64,000 nt of DNA from Massilia sp. IC2-278 (GTDB lineage: Bacteria > Pseudomonadota > Gammaproteobacteria > Burkholderiales > Burkholderiaceae_D), in NCBI RefSeq assembly GCF_020708045.1, contig NZ_JAJFES010000012.1, forward strand, positions 62,001-126,000. The letters are read 5' to 3'. Under the pieces are notes generated by a model that searched no databases, was not told the DNA's origin, and was given only the letters and a program-made list of their open reading frames with translations. The position numbers and the translations under genes were made by a program. Positions 21,090-29,358 of this stretch are shown here, in pieces (the stretch's first letter is position 1; every line of letters begins with the position of its first letter).

Positions 21090-22331
21090 ATGAGCGATAA
21101 AAAGAACTACGGTTTCACCACGACCATCCTGCACAACGACCGTCGCAGGACGATCGAGCAGGGCTCGCTGCACAAGCCGGTGCACACCTCGGTGGCATTC
21201 GGCTACAACGATGCGCGCCAGCTGGCCTCGGTATTCCAGGGCAAGGAGCCGGGCTTCCGCTACGGCCGCCAGGGCAACCCGACCGTGTCTGCGCTGGAAG
21301 ACAAGGTCACGAAGATGGAAGACGGCGTCGCCACCCTGTGCTTCGGCACCGGCATGGCGGCCATCGGCGCGCTGTTCCAGGCGCTGTTGAAAGAGGGAGA
21401 CCATATCGTCTCGTCGAGCTTCCTGTTCGGCAACACCAACAGTTTGTGGCAGACGGTAGCGGGGCAGGGCGTGGACGTGTCGTTTGTCGACGCCACCGAC
21501 GTGGCTAACGTCGAAGCGGCCTTGACGCCGAACACGCGTTTCGTGTTCGTCGAGACGATTGCCAACCCACGCACGCAAGTGGCTGACCTCAAGCGCATCG
21601 GCGAGCTGTGCCGTGCGCGCGGCATCCTGTACGTGGTCGACAACACCATGACCACGCCTTATCTCTTCCGTCCGAAAGACGTGGGCGCGGGCCTGGTGGT
21701 GAATTCGCTGACCAAGTCGATCGCCGGCCACGGCATCGCGCTGGGCGGCGCGCTGACCGATACCGGGCTGTTCGACTGGAGCGCCTACCCGAACATCGCC
21801 GACAACTTCCGCAAGCAGCCGGCCGCCAACCAGGGCATGGCGCAACTGCGCGCCAAGGCCCTGCGCGACTTCGGCGCCTCGCTCGGGCCGGAAGCGGCGC
21901 ACCACATCGCGGTCGGCGCCGAAACGCTGGCATTGCGCATGGAGCGCACGACGGGCAATGCGCTGGCGCTGGCGCGCATGCTGGAAGCGGATGAACGCGT
22001 GGCCGCCGTGCACTACCCGGGCCTGGCATCGCACCCGCAGCATGGCGTGACGACGGAACTGTTCCGCGCCGGCGGCTCGCTGCTGAGCTTCGAGCTGAAG
22101 GACGGCATCGACTGCTTCGATTACCTGAACCGCCTGAAGCTGGCCATCCCGGCGAGCAACCTGGGCGACACCCGTACCCTGGTGATTCCGGTGGCGCACA
22201 CGATCTTCTTCGAGATGGGCGCCGAGCGCCGCGCCAGCATGGGCATTGCCGAGTCGCTGATCCGGGTCTCGGTGGGCATCGAGGACACCGAGGACTTGCT
22301 AGAAGACTTCCGCGCGGCTTTGGACGCGTAA
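21090..22331 (+). CDS. Cys/Met metabolism PLP enzyme, cystathionine gamma-synthase family
   Basis: PLP-dependent gamma-elimination/replacement enzyme of sulfur amino-acid metabolism. The 413 residues show RYGRQGNPT, the FGTGMAAI loop, VVDNTMTTPYLF and the PLP lysine in NSLTKSIAGHG; the C-terminus has ESLIRVSVGIED. The purF neighbour often found in relatives is metZ (O-succinylhomoserine sulfhydrylase), but this sequence departs from the MetZ type (for example the TSSY.F and CFCTPALQ.P stretches are absent), so I leave the exact substrate open: methionine gamma-lyase, cystathionine synthase or an acylhomoserine sulfhydrylase are all possible. Eight-base spacing from purF suggests co-transcription. 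Confidence 0.85.
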   Translation: MSDKKNYGFTTTILHNDRRRTIEQGSLHKPVHTSVAFGYNDARQLASVFQGKEPGFRYGRQGNPTVSALEDKVTKMEDGVATLCFGTGMAAIGALFQALLKEGDHIVSSSFLFGNTNSLWQTVAGQGVDVSFVDATDVANVEAALTPNTRFVFVETIANPRTQVADLKRIGELCRARGILYVVDNTMTTPYLFRPKDVGAGLVVNSLTKSIAGHGIALGGALTDTGLFDWSAYPNIADNFRKQPAANQGMAQLRAKALRDFGASLGPEAAHHIAVGAETLALRMERTTGNALALARMLEADERVAAVHYPGLASHPQHGVTTELFRAGGSLLSFELKDGIDCFDYLNRLKLAIPASNLGDTRTLVIPVAHTIFFEMGAERRASMGIAESLIRVSVGIEDTEDLLEDFRAALDA

Positions 22332-22355
22332 TCCATTCTGAAGAGACGCGACAAC

Positions 22356-23090
22356 ATGAAGAAAACTGCGCTGCTGTTTGCCGGCCTGCTGCTGGCAGGA
22401 TTTGTTCACGCGGGCGAGCTGGAAGACGCCAAGGCCTTGTTCGAGCAGAAGAAGTATCCCGAAGCCATGAAGCTGTACACCAAGCTGGCGAATGCCGGCA
22501 ACGTCGAGGCCCAGCAGAGCCTGGGCCAGATGTACTGGTATGGCGAAGCGGGCGAGGTCGACGAGGCCAAGGCCACCATGTGGTTCACCAAGGCCGCGGC
22601 CAAGGGCAACAAGGTGGCCGCGGATTCGCTGGTGATCATGCAGCAGCGCGTCGCGCGCCGTGCCGACATCGATTACTGGGTGTCGAAGTACGATGGCGAA
22701 GACCTGAAGTCCGGCAAGTTCCACTGCCCGGCGCCGCGCGTGCCGCCGATCTCGAAGCAGAGCGACGAAATCGACCGGGTCGCGAATGCGATCAACAAAT
22801 GGCAGGATTGCTACAACGGCTTCGTGCAGAACCTGAATGCGGTGTCGCCCCTGTCGAACCGGATCCCGGCGGATGTGGCCAAGCTGATGAACGCGGCCGA
22901 GATGGAAAAGGCCAAGGCCCACCTGGCGCAGGTGCAGGAGAACGTGTCGGAAGAAGCCAAGGTCGGCGCCAAGATGACGCTGGCGGATGTGGCGGTGTGG
23001 CGTTCGGCAACCGAGGCGTATATTGCCGAGCACAATGCGATCGTGAACAAGGCGCCGAAGGAAGATTCGATCTCGAGCAAGCGCAAATAG
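22356..23090 (+). CDS. Secreted Sel1-repeat protein
   Basis: A 244-residue protein with a signal peptide (MKKTALLFAGLLLAGFVHA, cleavage near residue 19) followed by TPR/Sel1-like helices at about 20-90: ALFEQKKYPEAMKLYTKLA and AQQSLGQMYWYGEAGEVD..A..WFTKAAAKGN. The second half (IDYWVSKYDG onward, with one CP..CY pair) matches no family I recognise. Sel1 repeats usually mediate protein contacts in the periplasm. It follows the PLP enzyme by 24 bases and may be the tail of the purF transcript. Confidence 0.8.
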   Translation: MKKTALLFAGLLLAGFVHAGELEDAKALFEQKKYPEAMKLYTKLANAGNVEAQQSLGQMYWYGEAGEVDEAKATMWFTKAAAKGNKVAADSLVIMQQRVARRADIDYWVSKYDGEDLKSGKFHCPAPRVPPISKQSDEIDRVANAINKWQDCYNGFVQNLNAVSPLSNRIPADVAKLMNAAEMEKAKAHLAQVQENVSEEAKVGAKMTLADVAVWRSATEAYIAEHNAIVNKAPKEDSISSKRK

Positions 23091-23094
23091 GTGT

Positions 23095-23310
23095 TGTAGG
23101 GTGGACCGGGCCACGAAAGGCACCTGTGTCCACGCGGTAGGGCGCTTGAGCAATCGATCAGCATCGCGTAGCGCACGGCACGCCGGTATTCGACGCATTT
23201 CGATTTTCGTGTGTAGTACTGTGTCCACGCGGTATGGTGCGGTTGATTGATCGTGGATAAATATCGATTGATCAGATGCCGCACAGCGTGGACACAGGTG
23301 TCCACCCTAC
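23095..23310. repeat. REP-like cluster, copies 5 to 7
   Basis: Three members of the intergenic palindrome family lie between the Sel1 gene and lexA. The first (23095-23138) has GTAGGGTGGACC at one end and CACCTGTGTCCACGCGGTA at the other, with extra bases between. The second (23219-23234) is a half copy, CTGTGTCCACGCGGTA. The third (23286-23310) is complete and inverted: GCGTGGACACAGGTGTCCAC plus CCTAC. Bases between them contain no gene. Confidence 0.75.
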
Positions 23311-23311
23311 A

Positions 23312-23337
23312 AAAAAGGCCGCGTCAGCGGCCTTTTT
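23312..23337. terminator. Bidirectional terminator of Sel1 gene and lexA
   Basis: AAAAAGGCCGC, loop GTCA, GCGGCCTTTTT: an 11-bp stem with A-run and T-run on either side, so it can act on both strands between two convergent genes. Confidence 0.85.
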
Positions 23338-23352
23338 CATGTCGACGACAGC

Positions 23353-23988
23353 TTAATGCCAGCTGCGCATCAAACCGACCGCCAGGCCTTCCAGCGCGAA
23401 CTCGTCGCCTGGCGCGACCTGGATCACCTTGAAGTCCGGATTTTCCGGCAGCAGCTCGATCAGTTCGCCCGTCTTGCGGTAACGCTTGACCGTCACATCC
23501 TCGCCCAGGCGCGCGACGACGATCTGGCCGTTCTTGGCGCTGTCGACCTTTTTCACGGCCAGGAAGTCGCCATCCATGATGCCGGCGTCGCGCATCGACC
23601 AGCCGCGCACCTTCAGCAAAAAGTCGGGACGGGCCGCGAACATGGCCGGGTCGACGTTGTAGGTGGCTTCCACGTGTTCCTGGGCCAGGATCGGCGAGCC
23701 TGCCGCTACGCGTCCGACCAGCGGCAGCGACATCAGCAGGGCAGGCGGGATGACCGGCAGCGCCGGTTCGCTGGAGGCGCCGATCAGGCGGATGCCGCGC
23801 GAGGTTCCCGAGACGATCTCGATCGCGCCTTTGCGCGCCAGGGCTTGCAGGTGCTCCTCGGCCGCGTTGGCCGACTTGAAGCCCAATTCCTTCGCGATCT
23901 CGGCGCGGGTCGGCGGGAAGCCGGTGTTGTCGATCGCTTCCTTGATCAGGTTAAGGATCTGTTCTTGCCTTGCAGTGAGCTTGAGCAT
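23353..23988 (-). CDS. lexA: SOS repressor LexA
   Basis: Represses DNA-damage genes and cleaves itself when RecA is activated. 211 residues: winged-helix N-domain ([42 protein letters not shown]), the Ala96-Gly97 cleavage site in GRVAAGSP, and the catalytic dyad Ser131 (WSMRDAGI) and Lys168 (VTVKRY). ATG at 23988 is chosen because MLKLTARQ is the family start, although the frame is open upstream. A perfect-looking SOS box lies 28 bases before the start, so it represses itself as expected. Confidence 0.97.
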   Translation of the reverse strand: MLKLTARQEQILNLIKEAIDNTGFPPTRAEIAKELGFKSANAAEEHLQALARKGAIEIVSGTSRGIRLIGASSEPALPVIPPALLMSLPLVGRVAAGSPILAQEHVEATYNVDPAMFAARPDFLLKVRGWSMRDAGIMDGDFLAVKKVDSAKNGQIVVARLGEDVTVKRYRKTGELIELLPENPDFKVIQVAPGDEFALEGLAVGLMRSWH

Positions 23989-24015
23989 GGGTATACCACT
24001 GGTTATCGATTCAGA

Positions 24016-24031
24016 CTGTATTTTTGTACAG
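24016..24031. promoter_or_regulatory. LexA-binding SOS box
   Basis: CTGTATTTTTGTACAG fits the proteobacterial LexA consensus CTGT-N8-ACAG exactly at the conserved bases. It lies between lexA and the S6 operon promoter, close to the lexA start, so autoregulation is the simple reading. Confidence 0.9.
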
Positions 24032-24126
24032 TGCTTCGCATAATGCAAGGGTAAATGCAAATAAATCCCACTTTTCGCCGCATCTTCTGTCCTGGGTTGT
24101 CGCAAGGGCGGTACAAACCCCCGCGA

Positions 24127-24155
24127 TTGCCACGCCGCCGACTTCGCGTTATAAT
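24127..24155 (+). promoter_or_regulatory. Sigma-70 promoter of the S6-L9 operon
   Basis: TTGCCA (24127-24132), 17 bases, then a full-consensus TATAAT (24150-24155). It leaves a leader of roughly 70 bases before rpsF, in which an S6/S18-binding RNA structure is known in other bacteria; I did not find a convincing fold by eye. Confidence 0.75.
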
Positions 24156-24229
24156 TGCCGGCTTTCCCTTCCCACACTCGTCTTGACGCCGAGGTGGGCA
24201 TTTGTTTAAACGTCCTCAAGGAGTGTTGC

Positions 24230-24622
24230 ATGCGTCATTATGAAATCGTTTTTATCGTCCACCCGGACCAAAGCGAGCAAGTCCCGGCGATGATCGAGCG
24301 TTACAAGGCCAGCGTCACCGCGCGCGGCGGTAACATCCATCGCGTGGAAGACTGGGGCCGTCGCCAGATGGCTTACCAGATCCAGAAGCTGCCGAAGGCA
24401 CACTACATCTGCATGAACATCGAATGCGACAACGAGACCCTGGTCGAGCTGGAAACCGCATTCAAGTTCAATGATGCCGTGCTGCGTCACCTGACCGTGA
24501 AGATGAAGAAAGCTGAAACCGCTCCATCGCCAATGATGAAGTCGGTCCAGCGCGAAGACGCAGCCAAGAGCCACCGCGCAGAAGCCCCAGCGGCTGCTGC
24601 TGCCCCAGCTGCTGCTGCCTAA
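24230..24622 (+). CDS. rpsF: 30S ribosomal protein S6
   Basis: Component of the small-subunit platform, binding S18. The 130-residue protein has [19 protein letters not shown] at the start, [12 protein letters not shown] and the [11 protein letters not shown] end of the fold, then an Ala-rich tail of about 25 residues. Start ATG follows AAGGAG. First gene of rpsF-priB-rpsR-rplI. Confidence 0.98.
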   Translation: MRHYEIVFIVHPDQSEQVPAMIERYKASVTARGGNIHRVEDWGRRQMAYQIQKLPKAHYICMNIECDNETLVELETAFKFNDAVLRHLTVKMKKAETAPSPMMKSVQREDAAKSHRAEAPAAAAAPAAAA

Positions 24623-24666
24623 ATTCTTTCCCTAGGATTCGTGAACGGGCGTGAGCCCGAAGTGAA

Positions 24667-24960
24667 GTGAACCAGCTACAAGTCGTCGCCACCATCGCTG
24701 AACGCGACGTACTGCGCTATACCCCGGGCGGCGTGCCGATCGTTTCGGCAATCCTGCTGCACAGTTCGCAGCAGGTCGAGGCAGGGGTGGCAAGGCTGGT
24801 GGAGTTCGAAATATCCGCGTTCGCCGCGGGAGAAATTTCGGGCCGCTTCGCCAGCGCCGAGTTGGGCGCCGCCCACCGGTTCACGGGATTCCTGGCCAAG
24901 AAGAACCGCAACAGCAAAGCCCTGGTGTTTCACATCATTGATTTCAGTGCCGCCGCTTAA
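24667..24960 (+). CDS. priB: Primosomal replication protein PriB
   Basis: Small OB-fold single-stranded-DNA-binding protein that helps PriA restart stalled replication forks. 97 residues, with NQLQVVATIAERDVLRYTP and the final LVFHIIDFSAAA. The start is GTG at 24667; no ATG fits the N-terminus. Its place between rpsF and rpsR is the conserved one in Beta- and Gammaproteobacteria. Confidence 0.94.
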   Translation: MNQLQVVATIAERDVLRYTPGGVPIVSAILLHSSQQVEAGVARLVEFEISAFAAGEISGRFASAELGAAHRFTGFLAKKNRNSKALVFHIIDFSAAA

Positions 24961-25002
24961 ATAATTCAGCGGCCCACCTTTTAGATATACAGGAGCCTCA
25001 AA

Positions 25003-25293
25003 ATGGCATTCGGTAAAAAGTTCGACAAAAACAAAGCCAAGGAAAAACTGAAGCGCAAACAGCAGAACCCGCTGTTCAAGCGCAAGAAGTTCTGCCGCTT
25101 CACCGCCGCCGGCGTTGAACAAGTTGACTACAAAGACGTCGACACCCTGAAAGACTTCGTCCAGGAAAACGGCAAGATCATGCCGGCACGCCTGACCGGT
25201 ACCAAGGCGCACTACCAGCGCCAAGTGGACACCGCGATCAAGCGCGCACGTTACCTGGCCCTGCTGCCGTACACCGACCTGCACAACGCTTAA
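25003..25293 (+). CDS. rpsR: 30S ribosomal protein S18
   Basis: Binds S6 on the platform of the 30S subunit. 96 residues, with [21 protein letters not shown], the [20 protein letters not shown] core and the [13 protein letters not shown] end. A good AGGAG ribosome site precedes the ATG. The lysine-rich N-terminal 20 residues are somewhat longer than in E. coli. Confidence 0.98.
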   Translation: MAFGKKFDKNKAKEKLKRKQQNPLFKRKKFCRFTAAGVEQVDYKDVDTLKDFVQENGKIMPARLTGTKAHYQRQVDTAIKRARYLALLPYTDLHNA

Positions 25294-25334
25294 GTCGCCA
25301 CGGCAACGAGCACAAGTAAATACTGGAGAATAAT

Positions 25335-25787
25335 ATGCAAGTTATCCTGCTGGAAAAAGTCGTCAACGTCGGCAATCTGGGCGACGTCGTCAAGGTCAAG
25401 GACGGTTACGCACGTAACTTCCTGATCCCGCAAAAAATGGCCCGCCGCGCAACCCAGGCCGCTGTGGCCGAGTTCGAAGTCAAGCGCGCCGAGCTGGAAA
25501 AAGCTGCTGCTGAAAAGCTGGCTGCTTCGCAAGCCCAAGGCGAAAAGCTGGGCGGCATGACCATCACCGTCGCTCAAAAAGCCGGCGTCGATGGCCGTCT
25601 GTTCGGTTCGGTCACCAACTTCGACATCGCCGAAGCCCTGACCAAGCAAGGTTTCGCAGTCGAAAAGGCGCAAGTGCGCCTGCCGACCGGCCCGCTGAAG
25701 ACCACCGGCGAACACCCGGTTGCGGTCGCGCTGCACACCGACGTCGTCGTGGAAATCACGATCGCTGTCGTGGGCGAAGCTGCCTAA
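25335..25787 (+). CDS. rplI: 50S ribosomal protein L9
   Basis: Elongated 50S protein near the L1 stalk. The 150-residue sequence begins [20 protein letters not shown], contains the RNA-binding [10 protein letters not shown] and the central connecting helix, and ends in the C-domain ([20 protein letters not shown]). Last gene of the operon, closed by a terminator. Confidence 0.98.
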   Translation: MQVILLEKVVNVGNLGDVVKVKDGYARNFLIPQKMARRATQAAVAEFEVKRAELEKAAAEKLAASQAQGEKLGGMTITVAQKAGVDGRLFGSVTNFDIAEALTKQGFAVEKAQVRLPTGPLKTTGEHPVAVALHTDVVVEITIAVVGEAA

Positions 25788-25840
25788 GTCAAGCTGAATT
25801 GCAGCTGCTTATGAAGCCATAATCAGTTGTTGTATTCTGG

Positions 25841-25868
25841 AAAAAGCCGGGTTCGCCCGGCTTTTTTT
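25841..25868 (+). terminator. Terminator of the S6-L9 operon
   Basis: AAAAAGCCGGG, TTCG, CCCGGCTTTTTTT: stable stem with a UUCG tetraloop and a T run. Confidence 0.92.
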
Positions 25869-25918
25869 ATGACCCAAAAGTCGCCAATTATTTCAGCCGT
25901 GTGACCGGAGCAGGTATA

Positions 25919-27313
25919 ATGCCCGCCATGAATACCCCCGCAGATCCGCAAATCGAATCGCTGCGCATCCCCCCGCACTCCATCGAAGCAGAGCAGTCCG
26001 TCATCGGCGGCCTGCTGCGCGATAATGCGGCGTGGGACCGTATTGCCGACTTCATGCACGCGGACGATTTTTATCGTTACGACCACCGCATCATCTTCGA
26101 ACAGATGGTGCGCCTGATCAACAGTGGCAAGCCTGCCGACGTGATCACCGTCTACGAGGCCATGGTGTCGCTTGGCAAGGCCGAGGACGTCGGCGGCCTC
26201 CAGTACCTGAACGCCATGGCGCAAAATACGCCATCGGCTGCCAACATCCGCCGTTATGCCGAGATCGTGCGCGACCGCGGCGTGCTGCGCAAACTCATCA
26301 CCGTCGCCGACGAAATCTCCGGCAACGCGTTCAATCCGCAAGGCAAGGAAGTCAAGCAGATGCTTGACGAAGCCGAATCGAAGATCTTCGCCATTGCCGA
26401 GCAGGGTGCCCGTGGCGCCCAGGGCTGGAATCCGATCCAGCCGCTGCTGACGCAAGTGGTCGAGCGCATCGACGAACTATATTCGCGCGAAAACCAGGGC
26501 GAAATCACCGGCGTGCCGACCGGCTTCATCGACCTCGACCGCATGACCTCGGGCCTGCAGCCGGGCGACCTGGTCATCGTGGCTGGCCGTCCGTCGATGG
26601 GCAAGACCGCATTCTCGGTGAACATCGGCGAAAACGTCGCCATCGAAGCCGGCCTGCCGGTTGCCGTGTTCTCGATGGAGATGGGCGGCGCCCAGCTGGC
26701 CATGCGTATGCTGGGCTCGGTCGGCCAGCTCGACCAGCACCGCCTGCGTACCGGCCGCCTGAACGACGAAGACTGGCCGCGCCTGACGCATGCGATCCAG
26801 AAGATGAACGATGCCCAGCTCTACATCGACGAGACGCCGGCGCTGAACCCGATTGAGATGCGCGCACGCGCGCGCCGCCTGGCGCGCCAATGCGGCAAAC
26901 TCGGCTTGATTATCGTCGACTACCTGCAGCTGATGCAGGGTAGCCAGCCGGGCGACAACCGCGCCGCCGAGATTTCCGAAATCTCGCGTTCGCTGAAGGG
27001 CTTGGCGAAAGAGCTGCACTGCCCGGTCATCGCGCTGTCCCAGCTGAACCGCTCGCTGGAACAACGCCCGAACAAACGGCCCGTCATGTCCGACTTGCGC
27101 GAATCCGGCGCTATCGAACAGGATGCGGACGTCATCATCTTCCTGTACCGCGACGAGGTGTACAACCCCGATTCGCCGGACAAGGGAACCGCCGAGATCA
27201 TCATCGGCAAGCAGCGTAACGGTCCGATCGGGGCGATCCGCCTCACCTGGATCGGTCAGTACACCAAGTTTGGCAATTACAGCGGCAACCTCGCCGTCTA
27301 CCAGGGCGATTAA
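25919..27313 (+). CDS. dnaB: Replicative DNA helicase DnaB
   Basis: Hexameric 5'-3' helicase that drives the replication fork. N-terminal primase-contact domain (PHSIEAEQSVIGGLL), linker, and RecA-like ATPase with Walker A AGRPSMGKTAF, Walker B LIIVDYLQLM and ALSQLNRSLEQR. 464 residues from the chosen start, normal. ATG 25919 has GGAG eight bases before it; ATG 25928 (MNTPADPQ) is the alternative. A TATAAT hexamer at 25915-25920 overlaps the first start. If it is a promoter, transcription would begin almost at 25928 and the message would be nearly leaderless. No intein is present. Confidence 0.95.
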   Translation: MPAMNTPADPQIESLRIPPHSIEAEQSVIGGLLRDNAAWDRIADFMHADDFYRYDHRIIFEQMVRLINSGKPADVITVYEAMVSLGKAEDVGGLQYLNAMAQNTPSAANIRRYAEIVRDRGVLRKLITVADEISGNAFNPQGKEVKQMLDEAESKIFAIAEQGARGAQGWNPIQPLLTQVVERIDELYSRENQGEITGVPTGFIDLDRMTSGLQPGDLVIVAGRPSMGKTAFSVNIGENVAIEAGLPVAVFSMEMGGAQLAMRMLGSVGQLDQHRLRTGRLNDEDWPRLTHAIQKMNDAQLYIDETPALNPIEMRARARRLARQCGKLGLIIVDYLQLMQGSQPGDNRAAEISEISRSLKGLAKELHCPVIALSQLNRSLEQRPNKRPVMSDLRESGAIEQDADVIIFLYRDEVYNPDSPDKGTAEIIIGKQRNGPIGAIRLTWIGQYTKFGNYSGNLAVYQGD

Positions 27314-27391
27314 GCCGATATTGCGCCGCTGCCCGGTACCCGACACCGCAGCGGACTTCGCAGTCCCAAGAGTTTTATCACGGAGAAATAC

Positions 27392-28018
27392 ATGTTTGGA
27401 CGCCTGATGCCCACCGAGGGCAAGTTTTTTGATTTGTTCAACCAGCACGCCGCGCTGTGCGTGAAGGGTGCGCAAGAAATGGTTGGCCTGATGACCAACT
27501 TCGACGACCTGGAAAACCGCGTCCACGCCGTCGAAAGCATCGAAAAACAGGCGGACAAGATCACCTACGCCACCGTCGACCTGCTGCACAAGACCTTCAT
27601 CACCCCGCTCGACCGCGACGACATCCACAAGCTGATCACGCGCATGGACGACATCCTCGACATGATGGAAGACGCCGCGCAAACCATTTCCCTGTACGAC
27701 CTGCACGCCGTGACCCCGGAAGCCAAGCGCCTGGCCGAGCTGTGCCTGTCGGCCTGCCAGAAGGTCCAGGAAGCCGTGGCGCTGCTGCACGACATGGGCA
27801 ACGCGCAAAAGATCGTCGCCATCTGCGAAGAAATCGACCGCTTCGAATCCGACGCCGACCACGTGATGCGCGCCGCGATGAGCAAGCTGTTCCGCGACGA
27901 GCCAGACGTCCGTAACCTGATCAAGATGAAGGCGATCTACGAGATCCTCGAGACCGTCACCGACCGTTGCGAAGATGTGGCCAACATCATCGAAGGCATC
28001 ATTGTCGAGAACGCGTAA
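27392..28018 (+). CDS. DUF47/PhoU-like phosphate-transport accessory protein
   Basis: A 208-residue all-helical protein of the PhoU-like DUF47 family (TIGR00153 type), which accompanies Pit transporters and is thought to modulate them. Typical stretches are MFGRLMPTEGKFFDLFNQHA, ENRVHAVESIEKQADKITY and FESDADHVMRAAMSKLFRDE. It lies 23 bases upstream of the pit gene, and the pair is a very common arrangement, which supports the call. Confidence 0.9.
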   Translation: MFGRLMPTEGKFFDLFNQHAALCVKGAQEMVGLMTNFDDLENRVHAVESIEKQADKITYATVDLLHKTFITPLDRDDIHKLITRMDDILDMMEDAAQTISLYDLHAVTPEAKRLAELCLSACQKVQEAVALLHDMGNAQKIVAICEEIDRFESDADHVMRAAMSKLFRDEPDVRNLIKMKAIYEILETVTDRCEDVANIIEGIIVENA

Positions 28019-28041
28019 GCTTCCTTAGAACAAAAATAATT

Positions 28042-29052
28042 ATGGAACATCTCACCATCAGCATTTACGTGCTGGGTATGCTGGTGCTGCTCGCACTGAT
28101 CTTCGACTTCATGAACGGTTTTCATGATTCGGCGAACGCGATTGCCACCGTCGTCTCGACCGGCGTCCTGAAGCCCCAGTCGGCGGTCGCGATGGCGGCA
28201 TTCTTCAACTTCGTCGCGATCTTCGTGGTCAACATGAAGGTGGCGCAGACGATCGGCAAGGACATCATCGACCCGCACATCGTCGACCACTACGTGATCT
28301 TCGGGGCCCTGGTCGGGGCCATCGTCTGGAACGTGATCACTTGGTACTACGGCATTCCATCGTCGTCCTCGCACGCCCTGATCGGCGGCCTGGTCGGTGC
28401 GGCAGTGGCCAAGTCGGGCACCGGCGCGCTGATCTCGGCGGGCCTGTGGAAAGTGGTCGCCTTTATCGTGCTGGCGCCGCTGCTGGGCTTTGTGCTCGGT
28501 TCCATCATCATGCTGATCGTATCCTGGGTGTTCGTGAAGAGCACGCCGCGCAAGGTCGACGTCTGGTTCCGCCGCCTGCAACTGGTGTCGGCAGCCGGCT
28601 ACTCGCTGGGTCACGGTGGTAACGACGCGCAAAAGACTATGGGCATCATCTGGATGCTGCTGATCGCTGCCGGCTACACCAATGCGGCCGATGCGCACCC
28701 GCCGGCCTGGGTCATCATTTCCTGCTACGCGGCAATCAGCTTCGGCACGCTGTTCGGCGGCTGGCGCATCGTCAAGACCATGGGTCAGAAGATCACCAAG
28801 CTCAAGCCCGTTGGCGGCTTCTGCGCCGAGACCGGCGGCGCCATGACCTTGCTGATGGCGAGCTTCTGGGGCATCCCGGTCTCGACCACCCACACCATCA
28901 CCGGCGCGATCGTCGGCGTGGGCGCCTCGCAAAAGGCCTCGGCCGTGCGCTGGGGCGTGGCGGGCAACATCGTGTGGGCGTGGATCTTCACCATTCCGGC
29001 AGCGGCCTTCGTGGCGGCGATTGCCTGGTGGATTGGTCGTCACATCATGTAA
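28042..29052 (+). CDS. pit: Low-affinity inorganic phosphate transporter Pit
   Basis: Inner-membrane metal-phosphate:proton symporter of the PiT/PHO4 family. The duplicated signature is visible twice: FMNGFHDSANAIATVVSTG with SSSHALIGG near the N-terminus, and GGNDAQKTMG with VSTTHTITGAIVG near the C-terminus. About ten hydrophobic segments in 336 residues. It forms an operon with the DUF47 gene upstream and is followed by a strong terminator. Confidence 0.95.
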   Translation: MEHLTISIYVLGMLVLLALIFDFMNGFHDSANAIATVVSTGVLKPQSAVAMAAFFNFVAIFVVNMKVAQTIGKDIIDPHIVDHYVIFGALVGAIVWNVITWYYGIPSSSSHALIGGLVGAAVAKSGTGALISAGLWKVVAFIVLAPLLGFVLGSIIMLIVSWVFVKSTPRKVDVWFRRLQLVSAAGYSLGHGGNDAQKTMGIIWMLLIAAGYTNAADAHPPAWVIISCYAAISFGTLFGGWRIVKTMGQKITKLKPVGGFCAETGGAMTLLMASFWGIPVSTTHTITGAIVGVGASQKASAVRWGVAGNIVWAWIFTIPAAAFVAAIAWWIGRHIM

Positions 29053-29071
29053 TTCGCTTGCGCATGGATAG

Positions 29072-29107
29072 AAAACGCCCGGACTTGTGCCGGGCGTTTT
29101 TGTTTTG
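29072..29107 (+). terminator. Terminator after pit
   Basis: AAAACGCCCGG pairs with CCGGGCGTTTT around a seven-base loop, followed by TTGTTTT. Confidence 0.9.
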
Positions 29108-29127
29108 GGGCCTGTGGAGTGGCCGTC

Positions 29128-29271
29128 GTAGGGTGGACACCTGTGTCCACGCGGTATCACCGGTTAATGGACGGCGCCGTTAAACCCAACCGATCCGCGT
29201 GCACCATGGTGTTCGCCTGTGCAATCGCATATCAACTGCTGTACCGCGTGGACACAGGTGTCCACCCTACG
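29128..29271. repeat. REP-like inverted pair, copies 8 and 9
   Basis: Two complete copies in opposite orientation. The first (29128-29156) reads GTAGGGTGGACAC then CTGTGTCCACGCGGTA; the second (29242-29271) is its near-exact reverse complement, TACCGCGTGGACACAGGTG then TCCACCCTACG. About 85 non-repetitive bases lie between them. Each copy is a palindrome, and the pair is a larger one: the layout of a bacterial interspersed mosaic element. Confidence 0.85.
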
Positions 29272-29294
29272 CCCTTGCATCTGAACATGGCCGT

Positions 29295-29331
29295 AAAAAA
29301 ACCTGCGGGCCGCTAGGCGCGCAGGTTTTTT
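29295..29331. terminator. Terminator of phoH (bidirectional)
   Basis: AAAAACCTGCG pairs with CGCAGGTTTTT around a 12-base loop; A and T runs on both sides allow action on either strand. It lies just beyond the phoH stop. Confidence 0.8.
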
Positions 29332-29358
29332 GCTTGTCCAGCTATCGGAGCGTGACGC

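Noticed and set aside
21090..22331. Naming the PLP enzyme after purF as metZ
   Set aside because: Gene order suggests it, but the sequence lacks several stretches of known MetZ proteins, so the substrate is left open.
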